Shown: positions 1 through 7,006 of the stretch, one piece after another | Layout: the number at the start of each line of letters is the position of its first letter | How positions within the stretch are numbered: the first letter of the stretch is position 1 | Source: Gammaproteobacteria bacterium | GTDB taxonomy: Bacteria; Pseudomonadota; Gammaproteobacteria; GRL18 | Assembly (NCBI GenBank): GCA_030632625.1 | Contig: DAOVUK010000025.1 | Span: forward strand, 1 to 13,985 | DNA: 13,985 nt | Direction of reading: 5' to 3' | Notes under the pieces: model-generated | Told to the model about the DNA's origin: nothing | Seen by the model: only the letters and a program-made list of their open reading frames with translations | Database searches by the model: none | Translations under genes and position numbers: made by a program

Positions 1-1006
1 CATCGACCGGTGAATATTTAAAAGCACCCACGCGATCAAATTGAATTTCTTGGGTAAAGTTCAGTAAATCTTCAAAATCCTGTTCTGTTTCTCCAGGGAA
101 ACCCACAATAAAGGTGCTTCTCAAAGTAATATCCGGACAAACATCACGCCATGAGGCAATGCGTTTTAACATGTTTTCAGTATTAGCAGGACGCTTCATT
201 GCTTTTAAAACAGCCGGTGAAGAATGTTGTAAAGGCACATCCAGATAGGGTAATATTTTACCTTCCGCCATCAAAGGGATCACATCATCGACATGAGGAT
301 AGGGATAGACATAGTGCATTCGCACCCAGGCATCCATATCACCCAGTGCCGCTGCCAGTTCCTGAAATCGGGTTTTGACCGGTTTGCCCTGATGAAATCC
401 CATTTGATATTTTGTATCTAAACCATAGGCAGACGTGTCTTGTGAGACCACCAGTAATTCCCGAACGCCGGCATGAATCAGATTTTCAGCTTCCTGTAAA
501 ACATCACCAACCGGTCGACTGACCAGTTTGCCCCGCAGGGATGGAATAATACAAAAACTACAATGATGGTTACAGCCTTCCGAAATTTTCAGATAGGCAT
601 AATGACGGGGAGTGAGTTTAATGCCGCCTTCAGGAATCAAACTGGTATAAGGATCATGTTCCGGCGGGATATGCTCATGCACCGCTGCCATCACATCTTC
701 CAGAGCATGCGGACCGGTCACAGCAAGTACCTGGGGATGAGCCTGTTTAACGATATCCCCCTTGCCCCCCAGACAACCTGTAACAATGACTTTGCCGTTT
801 TCTGCCAGGGCCTCACCAATGGCATCGAGGGATTCTTCGACAGCTTCATCAATAAAACCACAGGTATTGACCACCACCATTTCAGCATTCTGATATGAAT
901 CACTGATATCATAACCTTCGGCACGCAGGCGGGTCAGTATCTGTTCTGAATCAACTAATGCCTTGGGGCAACCTAAACTGATAAAACCGATCTTGTGAGC
1001 ACTCAT
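1..1006 (-). CDS. rimO: RimO, ribosomal protein S12 methylthiotransferase (3' end off window)
   Basis: Radical-SAM enzyme that adds a methylthio group to the conserved aspartate of ribosomal protein S12. I translated it from the ATG at 1006; about 335 residues are visible, starting [15 protein letters not shown]. The N-terminal methylthiotransferase domain carries its three cluster cysteines near residues 13 (LGCPK), 49 (NTCGF) and 78 (TGCLG). The radical-SAM domain has the CxxxCxxC motif at about C145, C149 and C152 in [10 protein letters not shown], followed by IIPSLRGK, a RimO rather than MiaB signature. About 100 residues, including the TRAM domain, lie beyond the left edge. A weak AGG ribosome site lies about 8 bases before the start. 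It is transcribed divergently from the cytochrome gene, from a candidate promoter with a TATAAT box at 1044-1049. The identification is secure. Confidence 0.97.
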   Translation of the reverse strand, partial: MSAHKIGFISLGCPKALVDSEQILTRLRAEGYDISDSYQNAEMVVVNTCGFIDEAVEESLDAIGEALAENGKVIVTGCLGGKGDIVKQAHPQVLAVTGPHALEDVMAAVHEHIPPEHDPYTSLIPEGGIKLTPRHYAYLKISEGCNHHCSFCIIPSLRGKLVSRPVGDVLQEAENLIHAGVRELLVVSQDTSAYGLDTKYQMGFHQGKPVKTRFQELAAALGDMDAWVRMHYVYPYPHVDDVIPLMAEGKILPYLDVPLQHSSPAVLKAMKRPANTENMLKRIASWRDVCPDITLRSTFIVGFPGETEQDFEDLLNFTQEIQFDRVGAFKYSPVD

Positions 1007-1043
1007 AATAAGCCTGATAAAATACTGCTTGAAAAATGAATGT

Positions 1044-1049
1044 ATTATA
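1044..1049 (-). promoter_or_regulatory. Candidate -10 box of the rimO promoter
   Basis: On the minus strand these bases read TATAAT, a perfect sigma-70 -10 hexamer, about 38 bases before the rimO ATG. No good -35 hexamer lies 16 to 18 bases upstream; that space is taken by the 16-bp dyad at 1055-1070. This would suit a regulated or activator-dependent promoter. The box is seen directly; promoter function is inferred. Confidence 0.5.
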
Positions 1050-1054
1050 CCAAT

Positions 1055-1070
1055 ATTATCCTAGGATAAT
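1055..1070. promoter_or_regulatory. 16-bp perfect dyad, candidate shared operator
   Basis: The sequence ATTATCCTAGGATAAT is a perfect palindrome in the divergent rimO/cytochrome gap. It lies where the -35 region of both candidate promoters would be: just upstream of the minus-strand TATAAT at 1044-1049 and of the plus-strand TATAAC at 1078-1083. A dimeric regulator binding here could control both directions. I do not recognise it as a named regulator site. Confidence 0.45.
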
Positions 1071-1077
1071 GGGTTTA

Positions 1078-1083
1078 TATAAC
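1078..1083 (+). promoter_or_regulatory. Candidate -10 box for the cytochrome transcript
   Basis: TATAAC matches the sigma-70 -10 consensus at five of six positions. The -35 position overlaps the dyad at 1055-1070 (TTATCC, a poor match). A transcript starting near 1090 would carry both stem-loops at 1098-1171 in a leader of about 105 bases before the cytochrome ATG at 1196. Inferred from sequence only. Confidence 0.35.
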
Positions 1084-1097
1084 ATTAAATCAGGAGA

Positions 1098-1171
1098 AGA
1101 CACAGCGTGAGGTAAAACTCCACTGTGTTTAACCAGGATAAGGCACAGTATGAAGTAAACTTCGACTGTGT
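1098..1171 (+). repeat. Two tandem imperfect stem-loop repeats in the cytochrome leader
   Basis: Two diverged copies of a repeat of about 40 bases lie in tandem, and each can fold into a hairpin. Copy 1 pairs CACAG (1101-1105) with CTGTG (1123-1127), and inside it GAG (1109-1111) with CTC (1118-1120). Copy 2 pairs CACAGT (1144-1149) with ACTGTG (1165-1170), and inside it GAAG (1152-1155) with CTTC (1160-1163) around a TAAA loop. Both copies end in CTGTGTTTAA. The inner stem differs between copies but stays paired (a G:C pair replaced by A:T), which suggests structure matters. Neither is followed by a long T-run, so they are not obvious terminators. They may be leader RNA elements or a small dispersed repeat. 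Confidence 0.6.
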
Positions 1172-1195
1172 TTAAAGAAATTGAAGGATTACTAA

Positions 1196-1501
1196 ATGAA
1201 AAAGTTACTTTTGTTGACAGCCGCCACAACGATACTCCTGGCAGGCTGCAGCCGGGATTATACACCTGCTGCAGGCGCCAGCGGTGAAGATATTTTTAAA
1301 GCTGCCTGTATGGAATGTCATGAAGCGATTGAAGGCAGAGATAATATCTTTTATGAACTGTCCAGTGATAAGAAAAATGCTGACTACTTTGCTAAGAAAA
1401 TCAGTTCCGGCAGCTTATTAATGCCTAAATTTCCTAATATTACCGGTGATAGTCTTAAGGCTGTCAGTCAATATGCCTTAGAGCATTCAGCGGATAAATA
1501 G
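1196..1501 (+). CDS. Small monohaem cytochrome c lipoprotein
   Basis: Short c-type cytochrome of 101 residues, probably an electron carrier or sensor tethered on the periplasmic side of a membrane. Residues 1-17 are a lipoprotein signal peptide ending in the lipobox LAGC, with C18 the predicted lipidated cysteine. The single haem-binding motif is CMECH at 38-42, and M76 in LLMPKFP is the likely second axial haem ligand, as in class I cytochromes. The start is supported by a GAAGGA ribosome site at 1183-1188, seven bases before the ATG. It is 153 bases upstream of a cNMP-binding protein on the same strand and divergent from rimO. I do not recognise a named family, and partner enzymes are not visible in the window. 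The cytochrome identity is secure; its role is unknown. Confidence 0.88.
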   Translation: MKKLLLLTAATTILLAGCSRDYTPAAGASGEDIFKAACMECHEAIEGRDNIFYELSSDKKNADYFAKKISSGSLLMPKFPNITGDSLKAVSQYALEHSADK

Positions 1502-1550
1502 CTATTTAGTTGAACAAAGTCTTAAATATTCAAATATTAGCAAACAAACC

Positions 1551-1578
1551 TTGATAATATCAATATCTCTTTTATTAT
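1551..1578 (+). promoter_or_regulatory. Candidate sigma-70 promoter for the cNMP-binding protein gene
   Basis: TTGATA (1551-1556, five of six to the -35 consensus) is separated by 16 bases from TATTAT (1573-1578, five of six to the -10 consensus). A start near 1585 would leave a leader of about 70 bases before the ATG at 1655. The region is very AT-rich, so chance matches are likely. The rest of the 153-base gap holds small AT-rich dyads only. Confidence 0.35.
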
Positions 1579-1654
1579 TAAAAGATGACAAACAATTTCT
1601 AAGTCGCTTTTACAAAAAAGTGCTCTGACTAAAGGTTTAACCGTTAAATTAATT

Positions 1655-2122
1655 ATGAATATAAATAAAGAACTTGAGTACCTGATTTCTGAAATCCCTG
1701 TTTTCCGTGAATTAGATGCTGAAGATACTCAGGTATTATCACAATACCTGTTTCCCAAAGATCTGCAGGCCGATGGTCTGGTTTGTAAAGAAGGTCAGCA
1801 TGGCAGCTTTTTAAGTTTTGTCGCATTGGGTGAGTTGGAAATCTTTAAAACGCTTGATAACAAAGAAGTTGTTATCTCAAAAATTTCTGAGGGCGATTCT
1901 CTGGGTGAGATGGCACTGATTGACGGCCTGACCCGTTCAGCAACTGTACGGGCATGTAAGCCTTCCACCATATTGATCCTGCGCCGGGATGATTTCAATA
2001 CCCTGCTGACCAAGCATCCTGTAGTCGGTATTAAAATTCTAAAAGGAATTGCTCGACTACTGAGCTTAAATCTAAGAAAAGCTTCCGCGCAACTCACGAC
2101 GTTTATGACGATGACGCAGTAG
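1655..2122 (+). CDS. Stand-alone cyclic-nucleotide-binding domain protein
   Basis: A 155-residue protein made almost entirely of one cNMP-binding (Crp-type) domain. It opens with the family-typical helix IPVFRELDAEDTQVL (residues 14-28) and contains the phosphate-binding cassette GEMALIDG (84-91) followed by RSATVRA (94-100). R94 and S95 sit where cAMP- or cGMP-contacting residues lie in the family. The C-terminal helix (about 120-145) resembles the dimerisation helix, but no helix-turn-helix or catalytic domain follows, so it is not a normal Crp/Fnr regulator. It probably acts by protein contact, or is an uncharacterised nucleotide-responsive adaptor. The ribosome site before the ATG at 1655 is weak. 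It lies downstream of the cytochrome gene and converges with der across a 150-base inverted-repeat region. Family assignment is secure, function unknown. Confidence 0.88.
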   Translation: MNINKELEYLISEIPVFRELDAEDTQVLSQYLFPKDLQADGLVCKEGQHGSFLSFVALGELEIFKTLDNKEVVISKISEGDSLGEMALIDGLTRSATVRACKPSTILILRRDDFNTLLTKHPVVGIKILKGIARLLSLNLRKASAQLTTFMTMTQ

Positions 2123-2273
2123 AGAAAAAAGTTGTAAGTGGTAAGTGGTAAGTTGTAAGTGGTAAGTGGTAAGTCAAGAGAAAAATCAACAGCAGCTCGG
2201 TGGTATATAGTTATTCCTACCTGTTTTCTTTTCTCTTGCTTTTGACTTACGACATACAACTTACAACTTCTCT
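2121..2273. repeat. Long imperfect inverted repeat with a duplicated 21-bp unit
   Basis: This fills the convergent gap between the cNMP-binding gene and der. The left arm holds two identical 21-bp units in tandem (2131-2151 and 2152-2172), each built from GTAAGTG-like heptads. It is followed by GTAAGTC and AAGAGAAAA (2169-2184). The right arm is the inverse: TTTTCTCTT (2229-2237), a 6-base bulge, GACTTAC (2244-2250), then one inverted copy of the 21-bp unit (2247-2267) matching at about 18 of 21 positions. The outer 11 bp, 2129-2139 against 2259-2269, pair perfectly. It may act as a two-way transcription end between der and the cNMP gene, or be a remnant of a small mobile repeat. No encoded protein is visible in it. 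Confidence 0.75.
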
Positions 2274-3712
2274 TACCTATTCGTTCTTTTGTTCTTTTTC
2301 CCGCTGTATTTTTTCGCCATATTTTTGGTCTGACGGTGGCGTTTGGCCATGACCTGTTTGCTTTTCTCGTTATTTCTTCTGGTACCGCGATAGGGATTTG
2401 AACTGTTTTTAAATTCCAGTCGGATAGGTGTCGCTTCCAGTTTCAGCCACTTACGAAATGAATTGATCAGATAACGTTTATATGACTCAGGAATATGTTC
2501 AGTCTGACTACCGTGGATCACAATAAGCGGCGGGTTTTGCCCACCCTGGTGCGCATAACGGAGCTTAATACGACGTCCACGTGCCAGTGGCGGCTGGTGC
2601 ATTTGTACTGCGTCATTTAATAAGGCACTTAATTTAGCAGGCTGATGTCTTTTCATCGCTGATTCATAGGCTTTATCAACAGAATCATAAAGCAGACCGA
2701 CACCACTGCCATGCAGAGCAGAAATGTAATGGTATTTAGCATAGTCAAGAAAAGGTAAGCGACGTTCCAGCTGCTCTTTGACAAATTCCCGGGCATCTTT
2801 GCTCATGCCGTCCCATTTATTAATAGCAATGATCAATGCCCGACCGGTATCAATCACATAACTGAGCAGGTGTAAATCCTGATCAGTGATCCCCTCATGA
2901 GCATCCAGCATTAAAATCACCACATTAGCTGATTCAATTGCCTGCAGTGCTTTAATTATGGAGAATTTCTCAATCGTCTCTTTAACACGACTTCGACGCC
3001 GGACTCCGGCAGTATCAATAAAGGTATAACGCTGTCCATCCCGTTCAAAAGGAATAAAAATACTGTCCCGGGTGGTACCCGGCATGTCAAATGCGATCAC
3101 TCGTTCTTCACCCATTAAACGATTAATGAGTGTTGATTTACCGACATTAGGACGTCCGACAATAGCTAATTTAATGCCGCTTTTTTCATAGGAGTCCACA
3201 TCGGATTCGTCATCGCTTTGTGCTGGTATTTCTGCCAGCAATTCTTCCATCAGAGGTGCAATGCCGTCACCATGCGATGCAGAAACCGCATAGGGCTGCC
3301 CCAGGCCCAGAGAATAAAAATCAGATTCAACCACATCTTCATTCATCCCTTCAGCTTTATTCACCAGAACAATAATTTCTTTGCCTAACTCACGTAAGTG
3401 CTGAGCAATCGTCTGATCGTGTCCGGTCATGCCTCCGCGGCCATCAACCAGGAACATAATGATGTTTGCTTCCTGCATGGCCTGATAGACCTGCGACTGC
3501 ATAAGGGTGTCAACCCCTTCATCTGCACCGCTCAAACCGCCGGTATCAATGACAATATAAGGGCGGTCACCCACAATACCATCACCATACTGCCTGTCCC
3601 GTGTCACTCCGGGCATATCAGCCACCAGGGCATCACGGGTTTTAGTTAAACGATTGAACAGTGTTGACTTACCCACATTGGGACGCCCTATAAGGGCAAT
3701 TACCGGCTTCAT
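2273..3712 (-). CDS. der: Der (EngA), double-GTPase ribosome assembly factor
   Basis: Essential GTPase with two tandem GTP-binding domains, needed for maturation of the 50S ribosomal subunit. In the 479 residues, domain 1 has the P-loop GRPNVGKS at 9-16, DTGG at 56-59 and NKAE at 118-121. Domain 2 has GRPNVGKS at 186-193, DTAG at 233-236 and NKWD at 298-301. A KH-like domain spans about 355-440, followed by a strongly basic tail (to 479) rich in Lys and Arg that probably contacts rRNA. All GTPase motifs are intact and the length is normal. An AAGAAG sequence precedes the ATG. It is the last gene of the hisS-yfgM-bamB-der run, 37 bases after bamB, the usual neighbour in gammaproteobacteria. 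Its stop codon directly abuts the inverted repeat. Confidence 0.98.
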   Translation of the reverse strand: MKPVIALIGRPNVGKSTLFNRLTKTRDALVADMPGVTRDRQYGDGIVGDRPYIVIDTGGLSGADEGVDTLMQSQVYQAMQEANIIMFLVDGRGGMTGHDQTIAQHLRELGKEIIVLVNKAEGMNEDVVESDFYSLGLGQPYAVSASHGDGIAPLMEELLAEIPAQSDDESDVDSYEKSGIKLAIVGRPNVGKSTLINRLMGEERVIAFDMPGTTRDSIFIPFERDGQRYTFIDTAGVRRRSRVKETIEKFSIIKALQAIESANVVILMLDAHEGITDQDLHLLSYVIDTGRALIIAINKWDGMSKDAREFVKEQLERRLPFLDYAKYHYISALHGSGVGLLYDSVDKAYESAMKRHQPAKLSALLNDAVQMHQPPLARGRRIKLRYAHQGGQNPPLIVIHGSQTEHIPESYKRYLINSFRKWLKLEATPIRLEFKNSSNPYRGTRRNNEKSKQVMAKRHRQTKNMAKKYSGKKNKRTNR

Positions 3713-3749
3713 AACTTCTTTTCAGCTCTTTATAACTTAGGGGGAGTTG

Positions 3750-4928
3750 TTAATTTATCCGTAAGGCAGCTAAAGTACCGCCATTACCATAAATATATAT
3801 GGTTTCATTATGAACCTGGGGCTGGATATGAAAGCCGTCACCATCAATTTTTTCACGACCAATGAGATCACCATCCAGGCGGGAGATAATATGCACGAAA
3901 CCTTCAAAATCACCCACCAGAACGTATTCACCAATAGAAACAGGGGCAGTTAACTGGCGATAAGCCAGTTTGTCCTGCTTCCACAACATATCACCGGACA
4001 CACGATCGACAGCCCACATATTACTATCTGAGTCAGTGACATAAATATATCGTTCATCAGCTGAAATACCGGCATATGAAGACATTTCTTTAGCCCATAA
4101 AATTTCACCTTCAAGGGCATCAATGGCAACAATACGACCCTGATAGGCTGCTACATAGAGAACCCTTCCAATCAGAACCATACTGCCGTCGATATCAACC
4201 AGGCGCTCTAAATCAGAACGGCCTCTTGGCACTGAGGCATCAGCTTCCCACAATAGACGTCCATGCTGGACACCCACTGCAGCTACCTTACCACTGTCAA
4301 AACCAGTAAAGACAAGCTCTCGTCCACCAATCAACGGACTGCTGTTGCCGCGCAGAGTCAGCACCGGCACACCCCGATCATAAACCCAGACCTGACTGCC
4401 GTTTTCAGCACTTAAACCAAAGATCCGACCATCGCCGGTGCGCACTATCAGGATACCATCCTGCACCAGTGGTGACGACAACATCACACTGCTTAATTCT
4501 TTTTTCCATTTTAGCGAGCCATTATCTGCATCCAGAACAATAATCTCACCACGGTTATCGCCTACGATGAGTATACCGTCACCAAAACCTATCCCACCGG
4601 TAATGATCGTATCCAGTTCTACCTGCCAATTGATACTGCCGGTTTCCAGGCTGAGCGATGTCACCTGCCCTTCACGATCAACGGTAAAAATTTCTGTATC
4701 AGTAATAGCCGGCTTTAGTTCAACAAAAGCCTCATCAATGCCAACACCAACATCTTTGCTCCATATTGAACGAATCTGCACCGTCTCGTTAATGTCTTCC
4801 AGCTCAGTGGGAGGAATAGAATTATCATCACCCCCAAAAAAACTGTCCGTCCAGCCACAGCCGCTGAGATGTAAACTGAACAAGCTTACCAGGCTAATGG
4901 CAGCCATTTGTTTCAGTATACGAGTCAT
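3750..4928 (-). CDS. bamB: BamB, outer-membrane protein assembly lipoprotein
   Basis: Lipoprotein subunit of the BAM complex, which inserts beta-barrel proteins into the outer membrane; BamB binds BamA from the periplasmic side. The 392-residue product starts with a lipoprotein signal peptide ending in the lipobox LSGC (21-24), with C24 the lipidated cysteine. The rest is a PQQ-type beta-propeller: repeated strands of the form xGxxxALDxxxGxxxW are visible, for example VTSLSLETGSINWQ, IIVLDADNGSLKWK, IVAIDALEGEILWA and MWAVDRVSGDMLWK. The ATG shares one base with the yfgM stop codon (TAATG), which indicates translational coupling. Position between yfgM and der agrees with the conserved gammaproteobacterial order. 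Confidence 0.95.
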   Translation of the reverse strand: MTRILKQMAAISLVSLFSLHLSGCGWTDSFFGGDDNSIPPTELEDINETVQIRSIWSKDVGVGIDEAFVELKPAITDTEIFTVDREGQVTSLSLETGSINWQVELDTIITGGIGFGDGILIVGDNRGEIIVLDADNGSLKWKKELSSVMLSSPLVQDGILIVRTGDGRIFGLSAENGSQVWVYDRGVPVLTLRGNSSPLIGGRELVFTGFDSGKVAAVGVQHGRLLWEADASVPRGRSDLERLVDIDGSMVLIGRVLYVAAYQGRIVAIDALEGEILWAKEMSSYAGISADERYIYVTDSDSNMWAVDRVSGDMLWKQDKLAYRQLTAPVSIGEYVLVGDFEGFVHIISRLDGDLIGREKIDGDGFHIQPQVHNETIYIYGNGGTLAALRIN

Positions 4929-5557
4929 TAGGAGTTGCCTAAATCATTACGTTTGACTCTTAATATCTGGGCATTCGCGCCAATTGCGGCATAAGCCTCC
5001 AGCGCCTGATCATAAGCTGAACGTGCTTCATTAACCCGTTTCAGCGCGACCAGAATATCACCTTTAACTTCCAGATAACTGGCTCTGAAACTGCCCTGAT
5101 CAACATTCAAAACTTTCAGAGCCTGCTCATTTTTGCCCTGTGCTGACATTAAAGTTGCCAGACGAACTCTTGAAATATGCTGCAGATTCTGAGCTTTACC
5201 ATTAGTAATGACCCACTGGAATTTTTCTTCAGCTTCAGCCAGCTTGCCTGCTTCGATCAGCTGCTTTGCTTCAAGCATGGCAGATAAAGCCGCATAGGGA
5301 TAATCAGGGTACTCATTCAGCATGGTTTCAACCTGCTGATTTATTGACTCATCTTTATTTTCTTTGACAACCTGAAGAATATTATCAAATTCCAGCGAGG
5401 CTGTTTGTGCTTTAACTGTCTGGGCTTGTTTCCATTGCTGGACACCCACAATGCTGCCCAGACCAATAATGGTTAAAAACAACACCATTTTATAGTTCTC
5501 AGCCAACCATTTTTTTATAGCTTCAACCTGTTGTTCTTCTGTTTCGTAATTATCCAT
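4928..5557 (-). CDS. yfgM: YfgM-type membrane-anchored TPR protein
   Basis: Inner-membrane protein with a periplasmic tetratricopeptide-like domain. In E. coli YfgM associates with the SecYEG translocon and the chaperone PpiD and helps hand over secreted proteins. The 209-residue sequence has a short charged cytoplasmic start (MDNYETEEQQVEAIKKWL), one transmembrane segment at about 23-40, and then helical TPR-like repeats (for example ALSAMLEAKQLIEAGKLAEA and ARSAYDQALEAYAAIG). Length and architecture fit the family. A TAGGAA ribosome site lies about 8 bases before the ATG. It follows hisS by 25 bases and overlaps bamB by one base, so all three are probably co-transcribed. Confidence 0.92.
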   Translation of the reverse strand: MDNYETEEQQVEAIKKWLAENYKMVLFLTIIGLGSIVGVQQWKQAQTVKAQTASLEFDNILQVVKENKDESINQQVETMLNEYPDYPYAALSAMLEAKQLIEAGKLAEAEEKFQWVITNGKAQNLQHISRVRLATLMSAQGKNEQALKVLNVDQGSFRASYLEVKGDILVALKRVNEARSAYDQALEAYAAIGANAQILRVKRNDLGNS

Positions 5558-5582
5558 TCTATATTCCTAAAACTTGGAGTTG

Positions 5583-6875
5583 TTATATGTTTATAAGTTT
5601 ATTTAATAATTCAATCACTTGCGCTTGTGACAATTGCTCTTGCTGGGGCTTATCAGTATCCCGATCTGCACGCAGGTACTTCACGGTCACCACATCATTA
5701 TCTAATTCATCATCACCGAGGATCAGTGCAATTTCTGCCTGACTTTTATCGGCGCGTTTCATTTGACTTTTGAAACTGCCGCCGCCACAGACATTTAAAA
5801 TGCGCACATCAGCAATGTCATTGCGTAGTTGTTCAGTTAAAGCTAAACCGGAATTTTGTGCTCTTTCACCCATCATCAACATCACGGCATGCGGATGTTT
5901 AAGATGTTTTTCCAGCTGCGCCGGTTCAAGCAGACTAATAAGCCGCTCTAATCCCATGGCAAAACCCACGGCACGAGTATCACGTCCGCCAAGCTGTTTC
6001 ACCAGAGCGTCATAACGACCTCCGGCACAAATTGTACCCTGTGCGCCCAGTTTATCAGTCACCCATTCGAACACGGTTTTGCTGTAATAATCCAGGCCAC
6101 GAACCAGTCGGGTATTGATTTCATAAGCAATGCCAACGCTATCAAGATAGGCACACAGACGTGAGAAATGCGCTCTTGACTCTTCCTCAAGATGATCCAT
6201 CAGCCGCGGTGCCTGTTCAATCATGTCCTGCATGGCTGGATTTTTACTATCCAGAATGCGCAAAGGATTAGTCTGCAAACGGCGCAAACTGTCTTCATCC
6301 AGTAGTTCTTTATTAGCTTGCAGATAATCGCTCAGAATACTGCGATAGGCTTCTCTTGATACCGGCGTACCTAAAGAGTTTAACTGCAGGGTCACAGAAT
6401 CAGATAAACCCAGCATTGCCCACAAACGTGCTGTCATACAAATCAGTTCAGCATCAATATCGGGGCCCTCCAGTCCAAAAACTTCGACCCCCAGTTGATG
6501 AAACTGTCGATAACGCCCTTTTTGGGGCCGCTCATGTCGAAACATAGGCCCCAGATACCACAACCTCTGCTGCTGATTGACCAGTATACCATTTTGTATC
6601 CCTGCTCGCACACAGGCAGCCGTCCCCTCTGGTCTCAGGCTAAGACTATCGCCATTGCGGTCTTCAAAGGTGTACATTTCTTTTTCAACAATATCGGTCA
6701 CTTCACCAATAGAACGTTTAAACAAAGCTGTTTTTTCCACCACAGGAAAGCGTATTTCATCATAATCGTAGCTTTGCATGAGTTGACGTAGTTTTTCTTC
6801 AATAAATTGCCAGGCGGGACTTTCATCGGGAAGAATATCATTCATTCCACGAATTGATTGGATTTTTTCTGCCAA
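5583..6875 (-). CDS. hisS: HisS, histidyl-tRNA synthetase, TTG start
   Basis: Class II aminoacyl-tRNA synthetase that charges tRNA-His. The 430 residues show motif 2 (FRHE at 112-115, in a region running from [20 protein letters not shown]), the histidine-specific RGLDYY motif at 259-264, GGRYDALV near 285-292, and class II motif 3 (GFAMGLERL, 304-312). An anticodon-binding domain follows to the C terminus. The start codon is TTG at 6875. The residues that follow it ([12 protein letters not shown]) match the conserved family N terminus, whereas the first in-frame ATG would begin at residue 11 and remove it. No in-frame ATG or GTG lies between the TTG and an upstream TAA. A GGAA sits about 5 bases before the TTG. 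It heads the hisS-yfgM-bamB-der run; ispG, its usual upstream neighbour, is missing here. Confidence 0.97.
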   Translation of the reverse strand: MAEKIQSIRGMNDILPDESPAWQFIEEKLRQLMQSYDYDEIRFPVVEKTALFKRSIGEVTDIVEKEMYTFEDRNGDSLSLRPEGTAACVRAGIQNGILVNQQQRLWYLGPMFRHERPQKGRYRQFHQLGVEVFGLEGPDIDAELICMTARLWAMLGLSDSVTLQLNSLGTPVSREAYRSILSDYLQANKELLDEDSLRRLQTNPLRILDSKNPAMQDMIEQAPRLMDHLEEESRAHFSRLCAYLDSVGIAYEINTRLVRGLDYYSKTVFEWVTDKLGAQGTICAGGRYDALVKQLGGRDTRAVGFAMGLERLISLLEPAQLEKHLKHPHAVMLMMGERAQNSGLALTEQLRNDIADVRILNVCGGGSFKSQMKRADKSQAEIALILGDDELDNDVVTVKYLRADRDTDKPQQEQLSQAQVIELLNKLINI

Positions 6876-6908
6876 GGTGGTTCCATTCTTATAAATAAAG
6901 AGTTAAAT

Positions 6909-7006
6909 GTAGAGACGTTGCATGCAACGTCTCTGTTTTATGCATGCAACGTCTCTGTTTTATGTCTGCAAAGTCTCTGTTTTATGCATGCAACGTCTCT
7001 ATTTTA
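6909..7006. repeat. Palindrome plus four-unit 22-bp tandem array
   Basis: A 24-bp perfect palindrome (6911-6934, half-site AGAGACGTTGCA) opens the array. Its right half continues as four 22-bp units at 6919-6940, 6941-6962, 6963-6984 and 6985-7006. Each unit begins TGCATGCAACGTCTCT and ends GTTTTA or a close variant. Unit 3 is degenerate (TGTCTGCAAAG) and unit 4 ends ATTTTA. Unit 4 overlaps the rodZ end, so the rodZ stop codon (6999-7001) lies inside the repeat. The array fills most of the 123-base rodZ-hisS gap, where ispG is found in related genomes. It has no spacers and is not a CRISPR. The palindrome belongs to the family also seen at 10317, 10389 and 11115. Confidence 0.9.

Noticed and set aside
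563..924. Overlapping frames on both strands inside rimO
   Set aside because: Shadows of the rimO coding sequence, whose own frame carries all cluster motifs.
1551..1563. FNR/CRP-like site TTGATAATATCAA upstream of the cNMP-binding gene
   Set aside because: The half-sites TTGAT and ATCAA are separated by three bases, not the four required for an FNR box, and the region is AT-rich.
6919..7006. Possible CRISPR array
   Set aside because: Units are contiguous 22-mers with no unique spacers and no cas genes nearby; the repeat derives from a palindrome half.
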